A DNA stretch of 25,394 bases from IMG/VR virus record IMGVR_UViG_3300032073_000223, positions 1 through 25,394 of that record. One strand, given 5' to 3'. Every line of letters starts with the position of its first letter. Within the stretch, counting starts at the first letter, position 1. Below the pieces are notes generated by a model that worked only from the letters and a program-made list of their open reading frames with translations, did not search any database and was not told the origin of the DNA. Position numbers and translations under genes: made by a program. Shown here piece after piece: positions 1-7,316 of this stretch. The stretch comes from a virus.

Positions 1-26
1 TATTGCAGCATAAAAGGGAAATTATT

Positions 27-146
27 ATGACTAATGACGAAATTAAATCGCTATACGATAGCAATATAAATTTAACTCTGGCTGAATTATCGGCAATCAC
101 TGGTAAATCAATAAAGCAATTAAAGAAAATATTATTAAATAAATAA
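27..146 (+). CDS. Tiny HTH-like phage protein (39 aa)
   Basis: This is a 39-residue reading frame from ATG, preceded by an AAGGGA ribosome-binding site at about 15-20. Its stop lies 9 bases before the next start, inside the next gene's AAGGGG site. Residues about 17-37 (LTLAELSAITGKSIKQLKKI) look like the two helices of a small helix-turn-helix, with LAELSAITG as a plausible positioning helix. That would fit a small DNA-binding regulator, but at this length the motif is only suggestive. It is the first of three short AT-rich genes read in the same direction. The function is unknown to me. The coding call rests on the ribosome-binding site, the tight spacing and the codon use it shares with its neighbours. 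Confidence 0.55.
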   Translation: MTNDEIKSLYDSNINLTLAELSAITGKSIKQLKKILLNK

Positions 147-155
147 GGGGATAAA

Positions 156-452
156 ATGAATAATTATTGTATTTTTGAAGTTTATAACGATCACGGCGGT
201 TTATATACGTCATTCGCTGCTAATTTTGTTAGCCGCGGAGTTAAACACTCTCAATCAATGATTGATAATTTTTGCAGTGTTTATAAGGCTGCCAGCAATA
301 GGCACGACTATAAAATAAACTTTCAGGTTTTCTTTAATACTACAAACCCGGCTTTTATGGCTAATCAGTTGAAAGTTTACCGCGGTAAGGTATCCGGTTA
401 TACCAGCCACCAAATAGCTAATAAGAGTGATTTAATCTCAACTACTGTATAA
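156..452 (+). CDS. Hypothetical phage protein (98 aa)
   Basis: The gene starts at ATG with AAGGGG five bases upstream. It encodes 98 residues with no transmembrane segment, signal peptide or motif I recognise. The composition is mixed and aromatic-rich (YCIFEVYNDHGG at the N terminus, INFQVFF in the middle), which suggests a compact alpha/beta domain. It is the second of three small AT-rich genes in a probable transcription unit that ends at the terminator near 786-811. Codon use is strongly A/T-ending (AAT, TTA, ATA), unlike the structural genes further on. That fits an early or accessory gene rather than a virion gene. The role is unknown. Confidence 0.6.
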   Translation: MNNYCIFEVYNDHGGLYTSFAANFVSRGVKHSQSMIDNFCSVYKAASNRHDYKINFQVFFNTTNPAFMANQLKVYRGKVSGYTSHQIANKSDLISTTV

Positions 453-466
453 TAAAGGGGTTTTCT

Positions 467-733
467 ATGCGTATTAATAAAGAACATATTGACGCGGCAA
501 TTATTGATTTAAATATTGCAACCGGTAATAAAGCCGGCCATTTTTTACTCACTGAATCAGGATTAATTAAAACCGGATATAAGTTTAGGCAATCAGCGAA
601 TCAATATATAATTGAATATATAAAGCCGGGGATTAATAAGCCGGTCCTAATAGCGCGATACAATACTAAAAAAGAATTATTCAATAGCCTACAATTAACA
701 ATCAATATACTAGAGCGGTATAAAAGAGAATAG
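467..733 (+). CDS. Hypothetical phage protein (88 aa)
   Basis: The ATG start has AGGGG six bases upstream, and 14 bases separate it from the preceding stop. The 88-residue product is lysine- and isoleucine-rich. An N-terminal helix (about residues 5-18) is followed by what looks like a short beta region (KTGYKF, QYIIEYIKPG, KPVLIARYN) and a C-terminal helix, LFNSLQLTINILERYK. No catalytic or membrane motif is visible and I do not recognise the family. Three copies of AAGCCGG fall inside this gene. It is the last gene before a strong intrinsic terminator, so it ends the left-hand unit. Confidence 0.6.
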   Translation: MRINKEHIDAAIIDLNIATGNKAGHFLLTESGLIKTGYKFRQSANQYIIEYIKPGINKPVLIARYNTKKELFNSLQLTINILERYKRE

Positions 734-1080
734 CCTAAACCCGGGGCTTTATATCCCTTCACTGTATACAAGTATATAACCTATTAGCCGGCATTAAGCC
801 GGTTTTTTTTTGTCGCATTGCTTTATAAACCACAATCAATTAAACTCAAAAACATTAAATAGATTATTTGTCGCGCCACTATAGGATGCCCCAAAATAAG
901 CGCGTATAAGCTTTAATATTTAGCTATGTATTTCTATTGCTAAGCCGGTAGTATTCAGTAGGCGGCGATATACAGCCAGCTAGGGTATCTAGAATGCAAC
1001 AAGGGGAGGGGTTACCCGAATCAATAGCGAGATGCGGCGTTAGGAATACACCCCATAAATTTTTATTGGAAAAATGACTT
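734..1080 (+). other. Non-coding gap upstream of terminase; possible packaging-site region
   Basis: This 347-base stretch has no convincing open reading frame on either strand. It contains the terminator at 786-811, two copies of AAGCCGG (796-802 and 942-948), a GGCGGCGA octamer at 961-968 that matches part of the lambda cohesive-end core, and a purine-rich run, AAGGGGAGGGG, near 1000-1010. I see no tRNA and no clear sigma-70 promoter. In cos phages the packaging site commonly lies just upstream of the small terminase gene, which is exactly where this gap sits. That assignment is positional inference only. Confidence 0.3.
786..811 (+). terminator. Rho-independent terminator
   Basis: A CCGGC / GCCGG stem (788-792 with 798-802) closes a five-base loop, ATTAA. 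A-U and G-U pairs extend it outward, and it is followed by nine T residues (803-811). It sits about 50 bases after the stop of the 88-residue gene and would end the left-hand small-gene unit before the terminase operon. Confidence 0.85.
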
Positions 1081-1437
1081 ATGAGTAAACGTGGAAGGCC
1101 GATGGTAGAGTTTGATTATGATGAGTTATATGAGTTATCAAAGACTCATTGCTCCTTTGTGGACTTAGCTAAGTTCTTTAACTGTTCTGAGACTACTGTT
1201 AATGACAGATACCGTGACGACCCCGAATTTAAGACTGCGGTGGATAGAGGTCGCTTTGAGGCTATCAAAGGCCTTCGTAGACGACAGTTAGAGCTAGCAA
1301 TGGATGGCAACACCCAAATGGCTATCTGGCTCGGTAAGCAGCTCTTAGGGCAGACTGATCGTGTTGATGTTGACCAATTATCCCGTGTAGAGCCGATTTC
1401 TATCGAAATAGTCAATCCTGACGGCACTTTATCGTAA
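1081..1437 (+). CDS. terS: Terminase small subunit
   Basis: This is the DNA-recognition subunit of the packaging motor. It binds the phage packaging site and delivers DNA to the large subunit, whose gene follows directly. The 118-residue length is short but normal for the family. Residues about 11-47 form a helix-turn-helix (FDYDELYELSKTHCSFVDLAKFF followed by CSETTVNDRYRDDPEF). A helical region, GLRRRQLELAMDGNTQMAIWLGKQLLGQ, corresponds to the oligomerisation segment typical of small terminases. The ATG has only a weak GGA upstream. The gene is identified by its domain pattern together with its position before a clear large terminase. Confidence 0.85.
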   Translation: MSKRGRPMVEFDYDELYELSKTHCSFVDLAKFFNCSETTVNDRYRDDPEFKTAVDRGRFEAIKGLRRRQLELAMDGNTQMAIWLGKQLLGQTDRVDVDQLSRVEPISIEIVNPDGTLS

Positions 1438-1448
1438 AAAATAAATTT

Positions 1449-1466
1449 TCCGCTACGCGGATTTTT
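1449..1466 (+). terminator. Weak hairpin and T-run between terminase subunits (attenuator-like)
   Basis: TCCGC and GCGGA (1449-1453 and 1457-1461) pair around a three-base loop, TAC, followed by five T residues (1462-1466). The stem is short and the T-run overlaps the leader of the large terminase gene, so it would at most reduce transcription. It could also act at the RNA level near that gene's ribosome-binding site. Confidence 0.4.
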
Positions 1467-1482
1467 GGGAGCTTTTTGCTTG
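1461..1482 (+). repeat. 22-base leader repeat, copy 1 (RBS plus TTG start of terL)
   Basis: The segment consists of A, five T, GGGAGC, five T, GC and the TTG start codon. It matches 23806-23827 at 21 of 22 positions. It spans the Shine-Dalgarno site and initiation codon of the large terminase, with the ribosome-binding site framed by two T-runs. The first T-run is also the tail of the 1449-1461 hairpin. Confidence 0.8.
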
Positions 1483-2718
1483 GCTAAACTGACACCGACA
1501 AAACCTCAGTTCGATTATATCAACTCTACGGCTAAGTTCCCAGCGTTAGTTGCGGGTTTCGGTGCAGGTAAGACTGAGGCGGCTGTACAGAGATGCATCA
1601 TCGGCAAGTTAAGGAATCCCACTACCAACCGGGGTTTCTATGAGCCGACCTACGATTTAATCCGTATGATTGCGTGGCCTCGCTTTGAGGAGATACTCAC
1701 AGACCTCAACATCCCCTATAAACTCCATAAATCACCCCTTAATTACATAGACTTAGGGGCTTATGGACAAATAATCTTCCGCTCTATGGATGATGTAAAC
1801 AGAATCATCGGTTATGCCCACGCAGATGCGGATATAGACGAATTAGATACCCTGAAAGAGTCTACTGCTGCCGCAGCATTCAGAGCTATCGTTGCTCGTA
1901 ATCGAGAAGTCAAACCCAGCGGTGAAGTCAACACTGTAGGAGTGACCACTACCCCGGAAGGCTTTAAGTTCGTGTATAAAACGTGGAAGAAAGACCCCTT
2001 ACCCGGTTTCGAGCTCATACAAGCCCCAACAATGTCTAATCCACACCTTCCAGACGATTATGTGGATAACTTACGCGCTATTTACCCCAATAACCTACTC
2101 ACAGCGTATTTAAACGGTGAATTCGTTAACTTAACCCAAGGTACGGTCTATAACGGCTACAACCGAGATACCAATCAGTCAAAAGAAGAGATTACACGCT
2201 TCGATCACCTTATGGTGGGTATGGACTTTAACGTAACCAATATGTCTGCCGTTGTTTTCGTTAATAGGGGTGGCGTTTACCACGCAGTACACGAATTAAC
2301 AGGGATTTACGATACACCGAATATGATTCACACACTTAAGACTAAGTGGCCTGACCATAACATCGCTATCTACCCTGATGCCTCTGGCGCATCCAGAAAA
2401 ACCGTCAATGCGAGTATTTCTGACATAACACTCTTAGAATCCGCTGGTTTAGAGTGTAGAGCACCCAAAAAGAACCCATTTATCAAAGATAGGGTGATGG
2501 CTGCTAACGCAGCTTTTGAATCTTGTCAAGTTATGGTAAATTCAGACAAATGTCCCGAATTAGCGAGTAGTTTAGAGCAATTATGCTACGATAATAACGG
2601 TATGCCCGATAAAACGAGTGGTCTTGATCACTTAATCGATGCCGCAACTTATCCTATTGCCTTTGAATTGCCCATCATTAAACCTATAGCGGCTGTGCCG
2701 TTCAAATTTGCGATCTAA
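1480..2718 (+). CDS. terL: Terminase large subunit (ATPase-nuclease)
   Basis: This is the packaging motor that translocates and cuts DNA into the capsid at the portal. I chose the TTG at 1480 because GGGAG (1467-1471) sits eight bases upstream; an in-frame TTG at 1465 overlaps that site and has none of its own. The 412-residue product has a Walker A at residues 26-33 (GFGAGKTE), an acidic Walker B at about 117-121 (ADIDE) and a coupling motif near 154-158 (GVTTT). The C-terminal RNase H-like nuclease has acidic residues at D249 (GMDF), D300 (YPDASG) and D383/D386 (GLDHLIDA). Length and motif order are complete. The leader and start share 21 of 22 bases with those of the lysozyme gene. Confidence 0.93.
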   Translation: MAKLTPTKPQFDYINSTAKFPALVAGFGAGKTEAAVQRCIIGKLRNPTTNRGFYEPTYDLIRMIAWPRFEEILTDLNIPYKLHKSPLNYIDLGAYGQIIFRSMDDVNRIIGYAHADADIDELDTLKESTAAAAFRAIVARNREVKPSGEVNTVGVTTTPEGFKFVYKTWKKDPLPGFELIQAPTMSNPHLPDDYVDNLRAIYPNNLLTAYLNGEFVNLTQGTVYNGYNRDTNQSKEEITRFDHLMVGMDFNVTNMSAVVFVNRGGVYHAVHELTGIYDTPNMIHTLKTKWPDHNIAIYPDASGASRKTVNASISDITLLESAGLECRAPKKNPFIKDRVMAANAAFESCQVMVNSDKCPELASSLEQLCYDNNGMPDKTSGLDHLIDAATYPIAFELPIIKPIAAVPFKFAI

Positions 2719-2720
2719 TT

Positions 2721-4145
2721 ATGAGTGTTGATACTAAAAATCCAGAATACGAAACTTATGTACACGAATGGGAATCCGTTCAAGACTGCTGTGATGGCCA
2801 GCGAGCCATAAAGTCTAAGAATGTCAGATACTTAAAGCCGATGGAGGGTGTGAGCTCGAGAGATAATCGGTATTTAAACTATTTGAACCGCGCTGTCTTT
2901 GTTAACTTCACAGGAAAAACCCGTGAGGGATTAACTGGTGCTATCTTCCGCAATAAGCCGGATTTCTTACTACCACCCGAATTAGAGTACCTAGAATCTA
3001 ATGCAGACGGTGCGGGGGAGTCTTTGGTCAGTCTAGCGAAAGATGTGACCGGAGAAGTCATTGCAAAAGGCCGACACGCCTTACTTGTGGACTACCCACA
3101 GATTGAAGAGAACCTCAGTCTCGAGGAATTCAACCTCATCCAGCCAAAAGCAACAATTAATCGCTACAATTGCGAAGATTTCATCAACTGGCGTGTTGAT
3201 GTCATCAATGGTAACAAATTATTAACCTTAGCTGTCCTTTGTGAAGCCTATGACAGCGATGAAGACGAATTTACCTACGAAGAGTCTAAACAATACCGAG
3301 TTTTGCGTCTAAGAGATGGTGCTTATACCCAACAGTTATATAGAGATGACGAACCTATAACTCCTGAGTATATGCCTAAGAAATCTGACGGATCACCGTT
3401 TGAATTTATCCCATTATTCATAATTGGTAGCGAAAATAACGATGCGACTGTTGATGTGCCGCCTCTAGGTGATATTGCGGCCATAAACATTGCTCATTAC
3501 CGTAATTCTGCTGATTTAGAAGAAAACTGTTTCGTCCACGGTCAACTAACGCTCGGTGTGTCGTCTTCGATGTCCTTAGCGCAATTCCAAGAGGCCAATC
3601 CTGACGGAATTATGGTTGGATCAATGGCGGGTCACTTCTTAGGTGAGTCTGGGGGCTTTTCCTTTGTGCAAGCGTCTGAAAATCAACTTGCTGACCGTTT
3701 GATGGAGCGAAAAGAAGATCAGATGCGTAAATTGGGCGCAAGAATGATTGCTTTGACCTCTACTAAGACCGCAACACAGACATTGATCGAAGCTGCTGGC
3801 GAAACTTCAATAATGACCACGATTTCTAAGAATGTGAGTGAGGGTATCGCTAAGTGTTTGGAGTGGTGCGGGATGTTTATGGGTTCAAACCAAGAAACAC
3901 GCTTTGCCCTATCAACCAAGTTCTTCGATGAGGTTGCTGATCCTCAAATGTTGATGGCAGCAATGCAGTTGAACGAAGCAGGTATTCTTGCTAAGTCTGA
4001 TATGCAGAACCTAGCCCGGTCACAAGGTGTAGTGGCTGAATTGCGATCAAATGATGACATTGATGCTGATTTAGGTGAAGAAAATCAACAAACTGACCAA
4101 ATAATACCTCAAACTTTGACAAATAAACCAGAGGGTGTTATATAA
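2721..4145 (+). CDS. Portal protein (DUF4055-like)
   Basis: This is the ring through which DNA enters and leaves the capsid and on which the terminase docks. The 474-residue protein matches the DUF4055 portal-like pattern as I remember it. The N terminus has a tryptophan/cysteine-bearing segment and then KSKNVRYLKPMEG; RDNRYLNYLNRAVFVNFTGKT and REGLTGAIFRNKP follow; and GRHALLVDYPQ is the conserved central strand. The C-terminal half is helical. The ATG lies two bases after the terL stop without a good Shine-Dalgarno site, which implies translational coupling. The acidic, glutamine-rich C terminus (about 450-474) looks disordered. Position between terminase and scaffold supports the call. Confidence 0.88.
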   Translation: MSVDTKNPEYETYVHEWESVQDCCDGQRAIKSKNVRYLKPMEGVSSRDNRYLNYLNRAVFVNFTGKTREGLTGAIFRNKPDFLLPPELEYLESNADGAGESLVSLAKDVTGEVIAKGRHALLVDYPQIEENLSLEEFNLIQPKATINRYNCEDFINWRVDVINGNKLLTLAVLCEAYDSDEDEFTYEESKQYRVLRLRDGAYTQQLYRDDEPITPEYMPKKSDGSPFEFIPLFIIGSENNDATVDVPPLGDIAAINIAHYRNSADLEENCFVHGQLTLGVSSSMSLAQFQEANPDGIMVGSMAGHFLGESGGFSFVQASENQLADRLMERKEDQMRKLGARMIALTSTKTATQTLIEAAGETSIMTTISKNVSEGIAKCLEWCGMFMGSNQETRFALSTKFFDEVADPQMLMAAMQLNEAGILAKSDMQNLARSQGVVAELRSNDDIDADLGEENQQTDQIIPQTLTNKPEGVI

Positions 4146-4153
4146 CAACTTCT

Positions 4154-4173
4154 GCCACTGGGTGGCTTCTTTT
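4154..4173 (+). terminator. Possible weak terminator after portal gene
   Basis: GCCAC (4154-4158) pairs with GTGGC (4162-4166) around the loop TGG, followed by TTCTTTT. It lies nine bases after the portal stop and before the scaffold ribosome-binding site. The T-run is interrupted, so partial read-through is expected. Confidence 0.5.
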
Positions 4174-4191
4174 ATAACTAGGGGTTATAAG

Positions 4192-4869
4192 ATGATTAAG
4201 TACAATGTAAGTGAACAAGAATTTTCAACTTTAGACGAATCACAGCAGGGGTTATATTCGCAGGGCGATGATGGCTTCACGTTAAATGTTGAAGGTGTGC
4301 CGAAAGAAGACGTAAGCGGTCTGAAGAAGAAAATTGATGAGTTGTTGACTGAGAAAAAAACAGCACAGCAAAAAGCAATTGAAGCTGAAGAATTAGCTAA
4401 GGCTGAATCGGCTGAAAAGTTAAGAAAAGCAAATGACTATGAGCAACTGTATAACAGTTCTGAGTCAGAAAGAGAAAAAGCCTCGAAAGAGTTAGCTGAA
4501 TTAAAGGCTACGATTGACAGGCAGAAGGTATCAAATGAAGCGACTGATGTGGCCTTTCAACTCACGAAAGACCCAGCAAGAGCTAAATTGCTTACTGAAC
4601 AGATTTCTACACGCCTTGCGCTGGTAGATGGCGAGGTAAGAGTGTTGGATGGTAGTGGAAACCTTACTGTCAGCACTATTAACGAATTGACCTCTTCAAT
4701 TAAAGCGGAATATCCGTTTTTGATTGATGGGTCGCAAGCTGCCGGGGGCGGTGCAACAGGTGGAAGCAGCGGGGCTGGGGATACCAAACAAGTAAGTCGT
4801 CAAGATTTTGAATCGATGGATGCGTCTAAGCGTATGAAGTTTGTTAAGTCTGGCGGCAAAATTATTTAA
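4192..4869 (+). CDS. Capsid scaffolding protein
   Basis: This protein directs procapsid assembly and is lost before DNA filling. The ATG at 4192 was chosen because AGGGG (4180-4184) precedes it by seven bases; an in-frame ATG at 4135 lies inside the portal gene and upstream of a hairpin. The 225-residue product is highly charged. Residues about 38-110 form a long Lys/Glu/Ala coiled coil, followed by a smaller ordered region, a Gly/Ser linker (AAGGGATGGSSGAG) and a basic C-terminal tail, MDASKRMKFVKSGGK, of the kind that scaffolds use to touch coat protein. No protease motif is seen. Its place directly before the major capsid gene supports the call. Confidence 0.82.
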   Translation: MIKYNVSEQEFSTLDESQQGLYSQGDDGFTLNVEGVPKEDVSGLKKKIDELLTEKKTAQQKAIEAEELAKAESAEKLRKANDYEQLYNSSESEREKASKELAELKATIDRQKVSNEATDVAFQLTKDPARAKLLTEQISTRLALVDGEVRVLDGSGNLTVSTINELTSSIKAEYPFLIDGSQAAGGGATGGSSGAGDTKQVSRQDFESMDASKRMKFVKSGGKII

Positions 4870-4890
4870 TTATTTTTTTGGAGAACCAAA

Positions 4891-6027
4891 ATGGCTTATA
4901 ACACCACAATCGATGCCGATTTAATGTCGGACATCTACGTTGCCGCTGATGTAGTTGGTCAGGAAGCAGTCGGCTTCATCCCTTCCGTTACTATGAATGC
5001 CGAAAGCACTCGTGCTGGTAAAGGTGACTTTATCCGCGCTGCATTCACTCAAGAAGCTAGCCTTGGCGACATTGCTGAGTCTATGACTATCGCTGATCCT
5101 TCGGCTGTAACTATCGATGAGAAATCATTGCAAATGAGCAATGCTAAATCTGCTAAGTTCAGCTTAAGCGGTGAAGATACTCGTGGTCTTTCTAACTCTG
5201 GCTTATACAACACTGTTTACGGTGATTTAGTTGCTCAAGGTATGCGTAAGCTTATCAACGAAATGGAAAGCGACTTATTTTTAGCTGCTAAAAACGGTGC
5301 TTCACGCGCAACTGACAGCACTTTAGGCTCTACATTGAACTGTATTGCTTCTGCTCGTCAGATTCTTGTTGATAACGGCTGTCCTACTGACGACTTAAGT
5401 TTAGTTGCAAACACTACTGATGGTGTTTTAATCCGCAACAACGCTAACTTGTTAAGTGCAAACCAAGCTGGTACTGACGCTGTTCGTGATCAAGGCATCT
5501 TGATTCCTGTTCACGGCTTGAATGTTCGTGAGTCTTCTCAGATTGCTACTCACACAAAAGGTACTTTAGGAAGCAGTCCTTTAACTGATGTTACTGACGC
5601 TGTTGACGCAACCTCTATTGCCATTAACGGTGGTACTGGAACTATTGTTGCTGGTGATGTTGTTCAGTTTGGCGGAGCAGGTAACAAGCACGTTGTTGGT
5701 ACTGGTACTGCTGATGCTTCTGGTGGCACAATTGTTCTTAACCAAGGCTTGTTAGCTGAAGTTGCTAATGATACTGCTGTTGCAATCAATGCAGACTACC
5801 TCGGTAGCTTTGCCTTCCACCGTAGAGCAATTGAGCTTGCTGTTCGCGCTCCAGCGATGCCAGCAGGTGGCGATGCCGCTACTGATGCAGTAACTGTCCA
5901 AGACCCACGCACTGGTCTAGTCTTTGAAGTACGAATCTATAAAGGCTACCACACCAATATGATTGAAGTTGGTGCTGTTTGGGGCGTTAAAGCTTGGAAG
6001 TCTAACTTCATCGCAACAATCATTTAA
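4891..6027 (+). CDS. Major capsid protein (P22-coat-like, HK97 fold)
   Basis: This is the main shell subunit. Its ATG has GGAGA seven bases upstream. The 378 residues begin with a typical coat N terminus (ADLMSDIYVAADVVGQEAVGF). Helical material around 105-160 fits the spine region, and the family-like signature FAFHRRAIELAVRAP lies at about 307-321. A Gly/Thr/Val-rich stretch at about 222-300 looks like a beta-barrel insertion, comparable to the insertion domain of P22-type coats. No N-terminal delta domain needing proteolysis is evident, in line with the separate scaffold. Codons are strongly biased to GCT, GGT and CGT, as expected for the most highly expressed virion gene. A strong terminator follows. 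Confidence 0.9.
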   Translation: MAYNTTIDADLMSDIYVAADVVGQEAVGFIPSVTMNAESTRAGKGDFIRAAFTQEASLGDIAESMTIADPSAVTIDEKSLQMSNAKSAKFSLSGEDTRGLSNSGLYNTVYGDLVAQGMRKLINEMESDLFLAAKNGASRATDSTLGSTLNCIASARQILVDNGCPTDDLSLVANTTDGVLIRNNANLLSANQAGTDAVRDQGILIPVHGLNVRESSQIATHTKGTLGSSPLTDVTDAVDATSIAINGGTGTIVAGDVVQFGGAGNKHVVGTGTADASGGTIVLNQGLLAEVANDTAVAINADYLGSFAFHRRAIELAVRAPAMPAGGDAATDAVTVQDPRTGLVFEVRIYKGYHTNMIEVGAVWGVKAWKSNFIATII

Positions 6028-6040
6028 TCTAGGTAGTGCT

Positions 6041-6091
6041 TAGCCGTCCTGTGGGGTTTCCCTCCCTTTCCCTGCGGGGCGGCTATTTTTT
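6041..6091 (+). terminator. Intrinsic terminator after major capsid gene
   Basis: TAGCCG (6041-6046) pairs with CGGCTA (6080-6085), with further G/C-rich pairing possible inside the loop, followed by six T residues (6086-6091). It stands between the capsid stop and the next ribosome-binding site at 6093-6098, so downstream genes need read-through or antitermination. Confidence 0.8.
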
Positions 6092-6103
6092 CAAGAGGTA
6101 TAT

Positions 6104-6592
6104 ATGGCGGTTAGTGCGATAGTACAAGAAACCGGTCAGCAATCAACAACAGCTAACTCTTATGTTACTGCTGCGGGTTATGATCAGTATCTTGAAAACC
6201 GTTATGCTCGTACTGCTCTAGGTGATGTTGACGCGAACCGAAGAAATATATTTCGTGCAACCACTTACTTTGAGTCACTACAGTTTATCGGTTATAAAGC
6301 TACTGACGAACAAGCTTTGCAGTGGCCTAGAAGTCAAATTTTAATTGATGGTTACAGTTACACTTCTGAGGAAATACCCTCTGAGGTTTTGGCTGCAATC
6401 TACGAATTAGCCTACGGGTATGAGCAAGGATATGCTCCTGACGCGCCTATACAGCGCGAATCCCTAAAGGAGAAGATAGGTGAGATTGAAGTTGAATATA
6501 AAGCTTCAAGTGCTCATCGTGTTTTATTGCCAGCAGCATCACAGGCTCTTAGAAAGCTGGTTAAGAACCCTATGAGGGTTGTGAGGGCATAG
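6104..6592 (+). CDS. Head-tail connector (adaptor, DnaT-like family)
   Basis: This is probably the adaptor ring that sits directly below the portal. The 162-residue protein resembles phage neck proteins often annotated 'putative DnaT-like ssDNA-binding protein'. It has an N-terminal NSYVTAAGYDQYLENR segment, a helical ANRRNIFRATTYFESL block, the conserved LQWPRS motif at about 74-79, EEIPSEVLAAIYELAYGYEQG, and a basic C terminus, ALRKLVKNPMRVVRA. The LQWPR and EIP-x-EV-x-AAIYELA pattern is typical of such adaptors. AAGAGG lies five bases before the ATG. It leads a set of four neck genes in standard siphovirus order. I give the structural role over the DnaT label because of that context. Confidence 0.78.
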   Translation: MAVSAIVQETGQQSTTANSYVTAAGYDQYLENRYARTALGDVDANRRNIFRATTYFESLQFIGYKATDEQALQWPRSQILIDGYSYTSEEIPSEVLAAIYELAYGYEQGYAPDAPIQRESLKEKIGEIEVEYKASSAHRVLLPAASQALRKLVKNPMRVVRA

Positions 6593-6946
6593 ATGGCCTT
6601 TAATTACGCGCCTTTGGCGACAACAGCTACAAAATTAATCACCGACTTTGGTCAGTCAGTGACGTTTACACGTTTTTCTAGCGTCAATTACAACCCGGCT
6701 GCTGGAGTAGCTTCTAGTAGTCAAACTACTTATGACGCACAGGTAGTATTATTTGATCAGTTGAAAGTTGAGGATGGTGAAACTAATTTGCAGGTTAAAG
6801 AGTTCCCTGCATCAATGTCCTCATCGACAGCCCCTAAGATTGGTGATACTGCTACGATTAATTCAGAAAAGCTTAGGGTTGTTGAGATAAATCCAATACA
6901 ACCTGCAGCAACGGTGGTTTATTATGAGCTTCGACTCAGAAGTTAA
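6593..6946 (+). CDS. Head-closure / head-tail joining protein
   Basis: A 117-residue, mostly beta protein starts immediately after the previous stop (TAG then ATG), with GAGGG upstream. An early VTFTRFSSVNYNPAAG element, a middle YDAQVVLFDQLKVEDGE and a final LRVVEINPIQPAATVVYYELRLR resemble head-closure proteins of siphoviruses (SPP1 gp16 or lambda FII-like fold). These form the ring under the adaptor and plug the capsid. The assignment leans on size, beta character and position between adaptor and tail-completion genes. Its last 23 bases overlap the next gene. Confidence 0.65.
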   Translation: MAFNYAPLATTATKLITDFGQSVTFTRFSSVNYNPAAGVASSSQTTYDAQVVLFDQLKVEDGETNLQVKEFPASMSSSTAPKIGDTATINSEKLRVVEINPIQPAATVVYYELRLRS

Positions 6947-7316
6947 TGCCGCAATTGCGAAGATTGAAGAAGATGCTACAACTGCTGTTCGCAACAGGGT
7001 TACTGACGTTATGCACGGCATTGTTTATTATAATGGTCAGCGGGCATTTGATACTGGGCTTCTTGTTAACAGTTGGGAACCTTCTATCAACGAGCCTTTT
7101 ACAAATGAAGAAGGCAATGGTGCTGTTAACGATAGAAGTGGGCCGGAGTCTGTTAGACGAATACAACAGATTTATAAAAAGATAAATCTTGGCAATAAGG
7201 TTTATTTTACTAACAGTATTCCTTATGGAACAGATAATGAGCTAGGAACAGAGAAAATACGTCCAAGAAGGTTTTTAGGTCAGGCTGTGCAAGAAGGAGG
7301 CAAAGATATTAAATGA
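6924..7316 (+). CDS. Tail completion / neck protein (HK97 gp10-like)
   Basis: This 130-residue protein starts inside the 3' end of the head-closure gene (23-base overlap) and ends in an ATGA junction with the tail terminator gene. The N terminus is helical (SEVNAAIAKIEEDATTAVRNRV). The C-terminal part contains VYFTNSIPYGTDNELGTEKIRPRRFL, close to the 'N..PYA..vE.Gt...rp..Fl' pattern of HK97-gp10 and minor tail-completion proteins. I read that pattern as complete, with a tyrosine, a glutamate-glycine-threonine element and a proline-arginine segment. The likely role is joining the finished head to the tail. The family match is from memory. Confidence 0.72.
   Translation: MSFDSEVNAAIAKIEEDATTAVRNRVTDVMHGIVYYNGQRAFDTGLLVNSWEPSINEPFTNEEGNGAVNDRSGPESVRRIQQIYKKINLGNKVYFTNSIPYGTDNELGTEKIRPRRFLGQAVQEGGKDIK

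Noticed and set aside
818-846. TTGCTT with TAAACT 17 bases later as a sigma-70 promoter
   Set aside because: Only about 3/6 and 4/6 consensus matches, too weak to call in AT-rich DNA.
877-885. CACTATAGG, identical to the core of the T7 RNA polymerase promoter
   Set aside because: Only nine bases match; the upstream half of the consensus does not, and no phage RNA polymerase gene is visible in the window.
900-1080. tRNA or other structured RNA in the gap before the terminase
   Set aside because: No acceptor-stem pairing or T-loop consensus found by eye; pairings seen are short with long loops.
1146-1427. Long minus-strand frame opposite the small terminase gene
   Set aside because: It is the shadow of a clear terminase gene and has no ribosome-binding site or recognisable protein.
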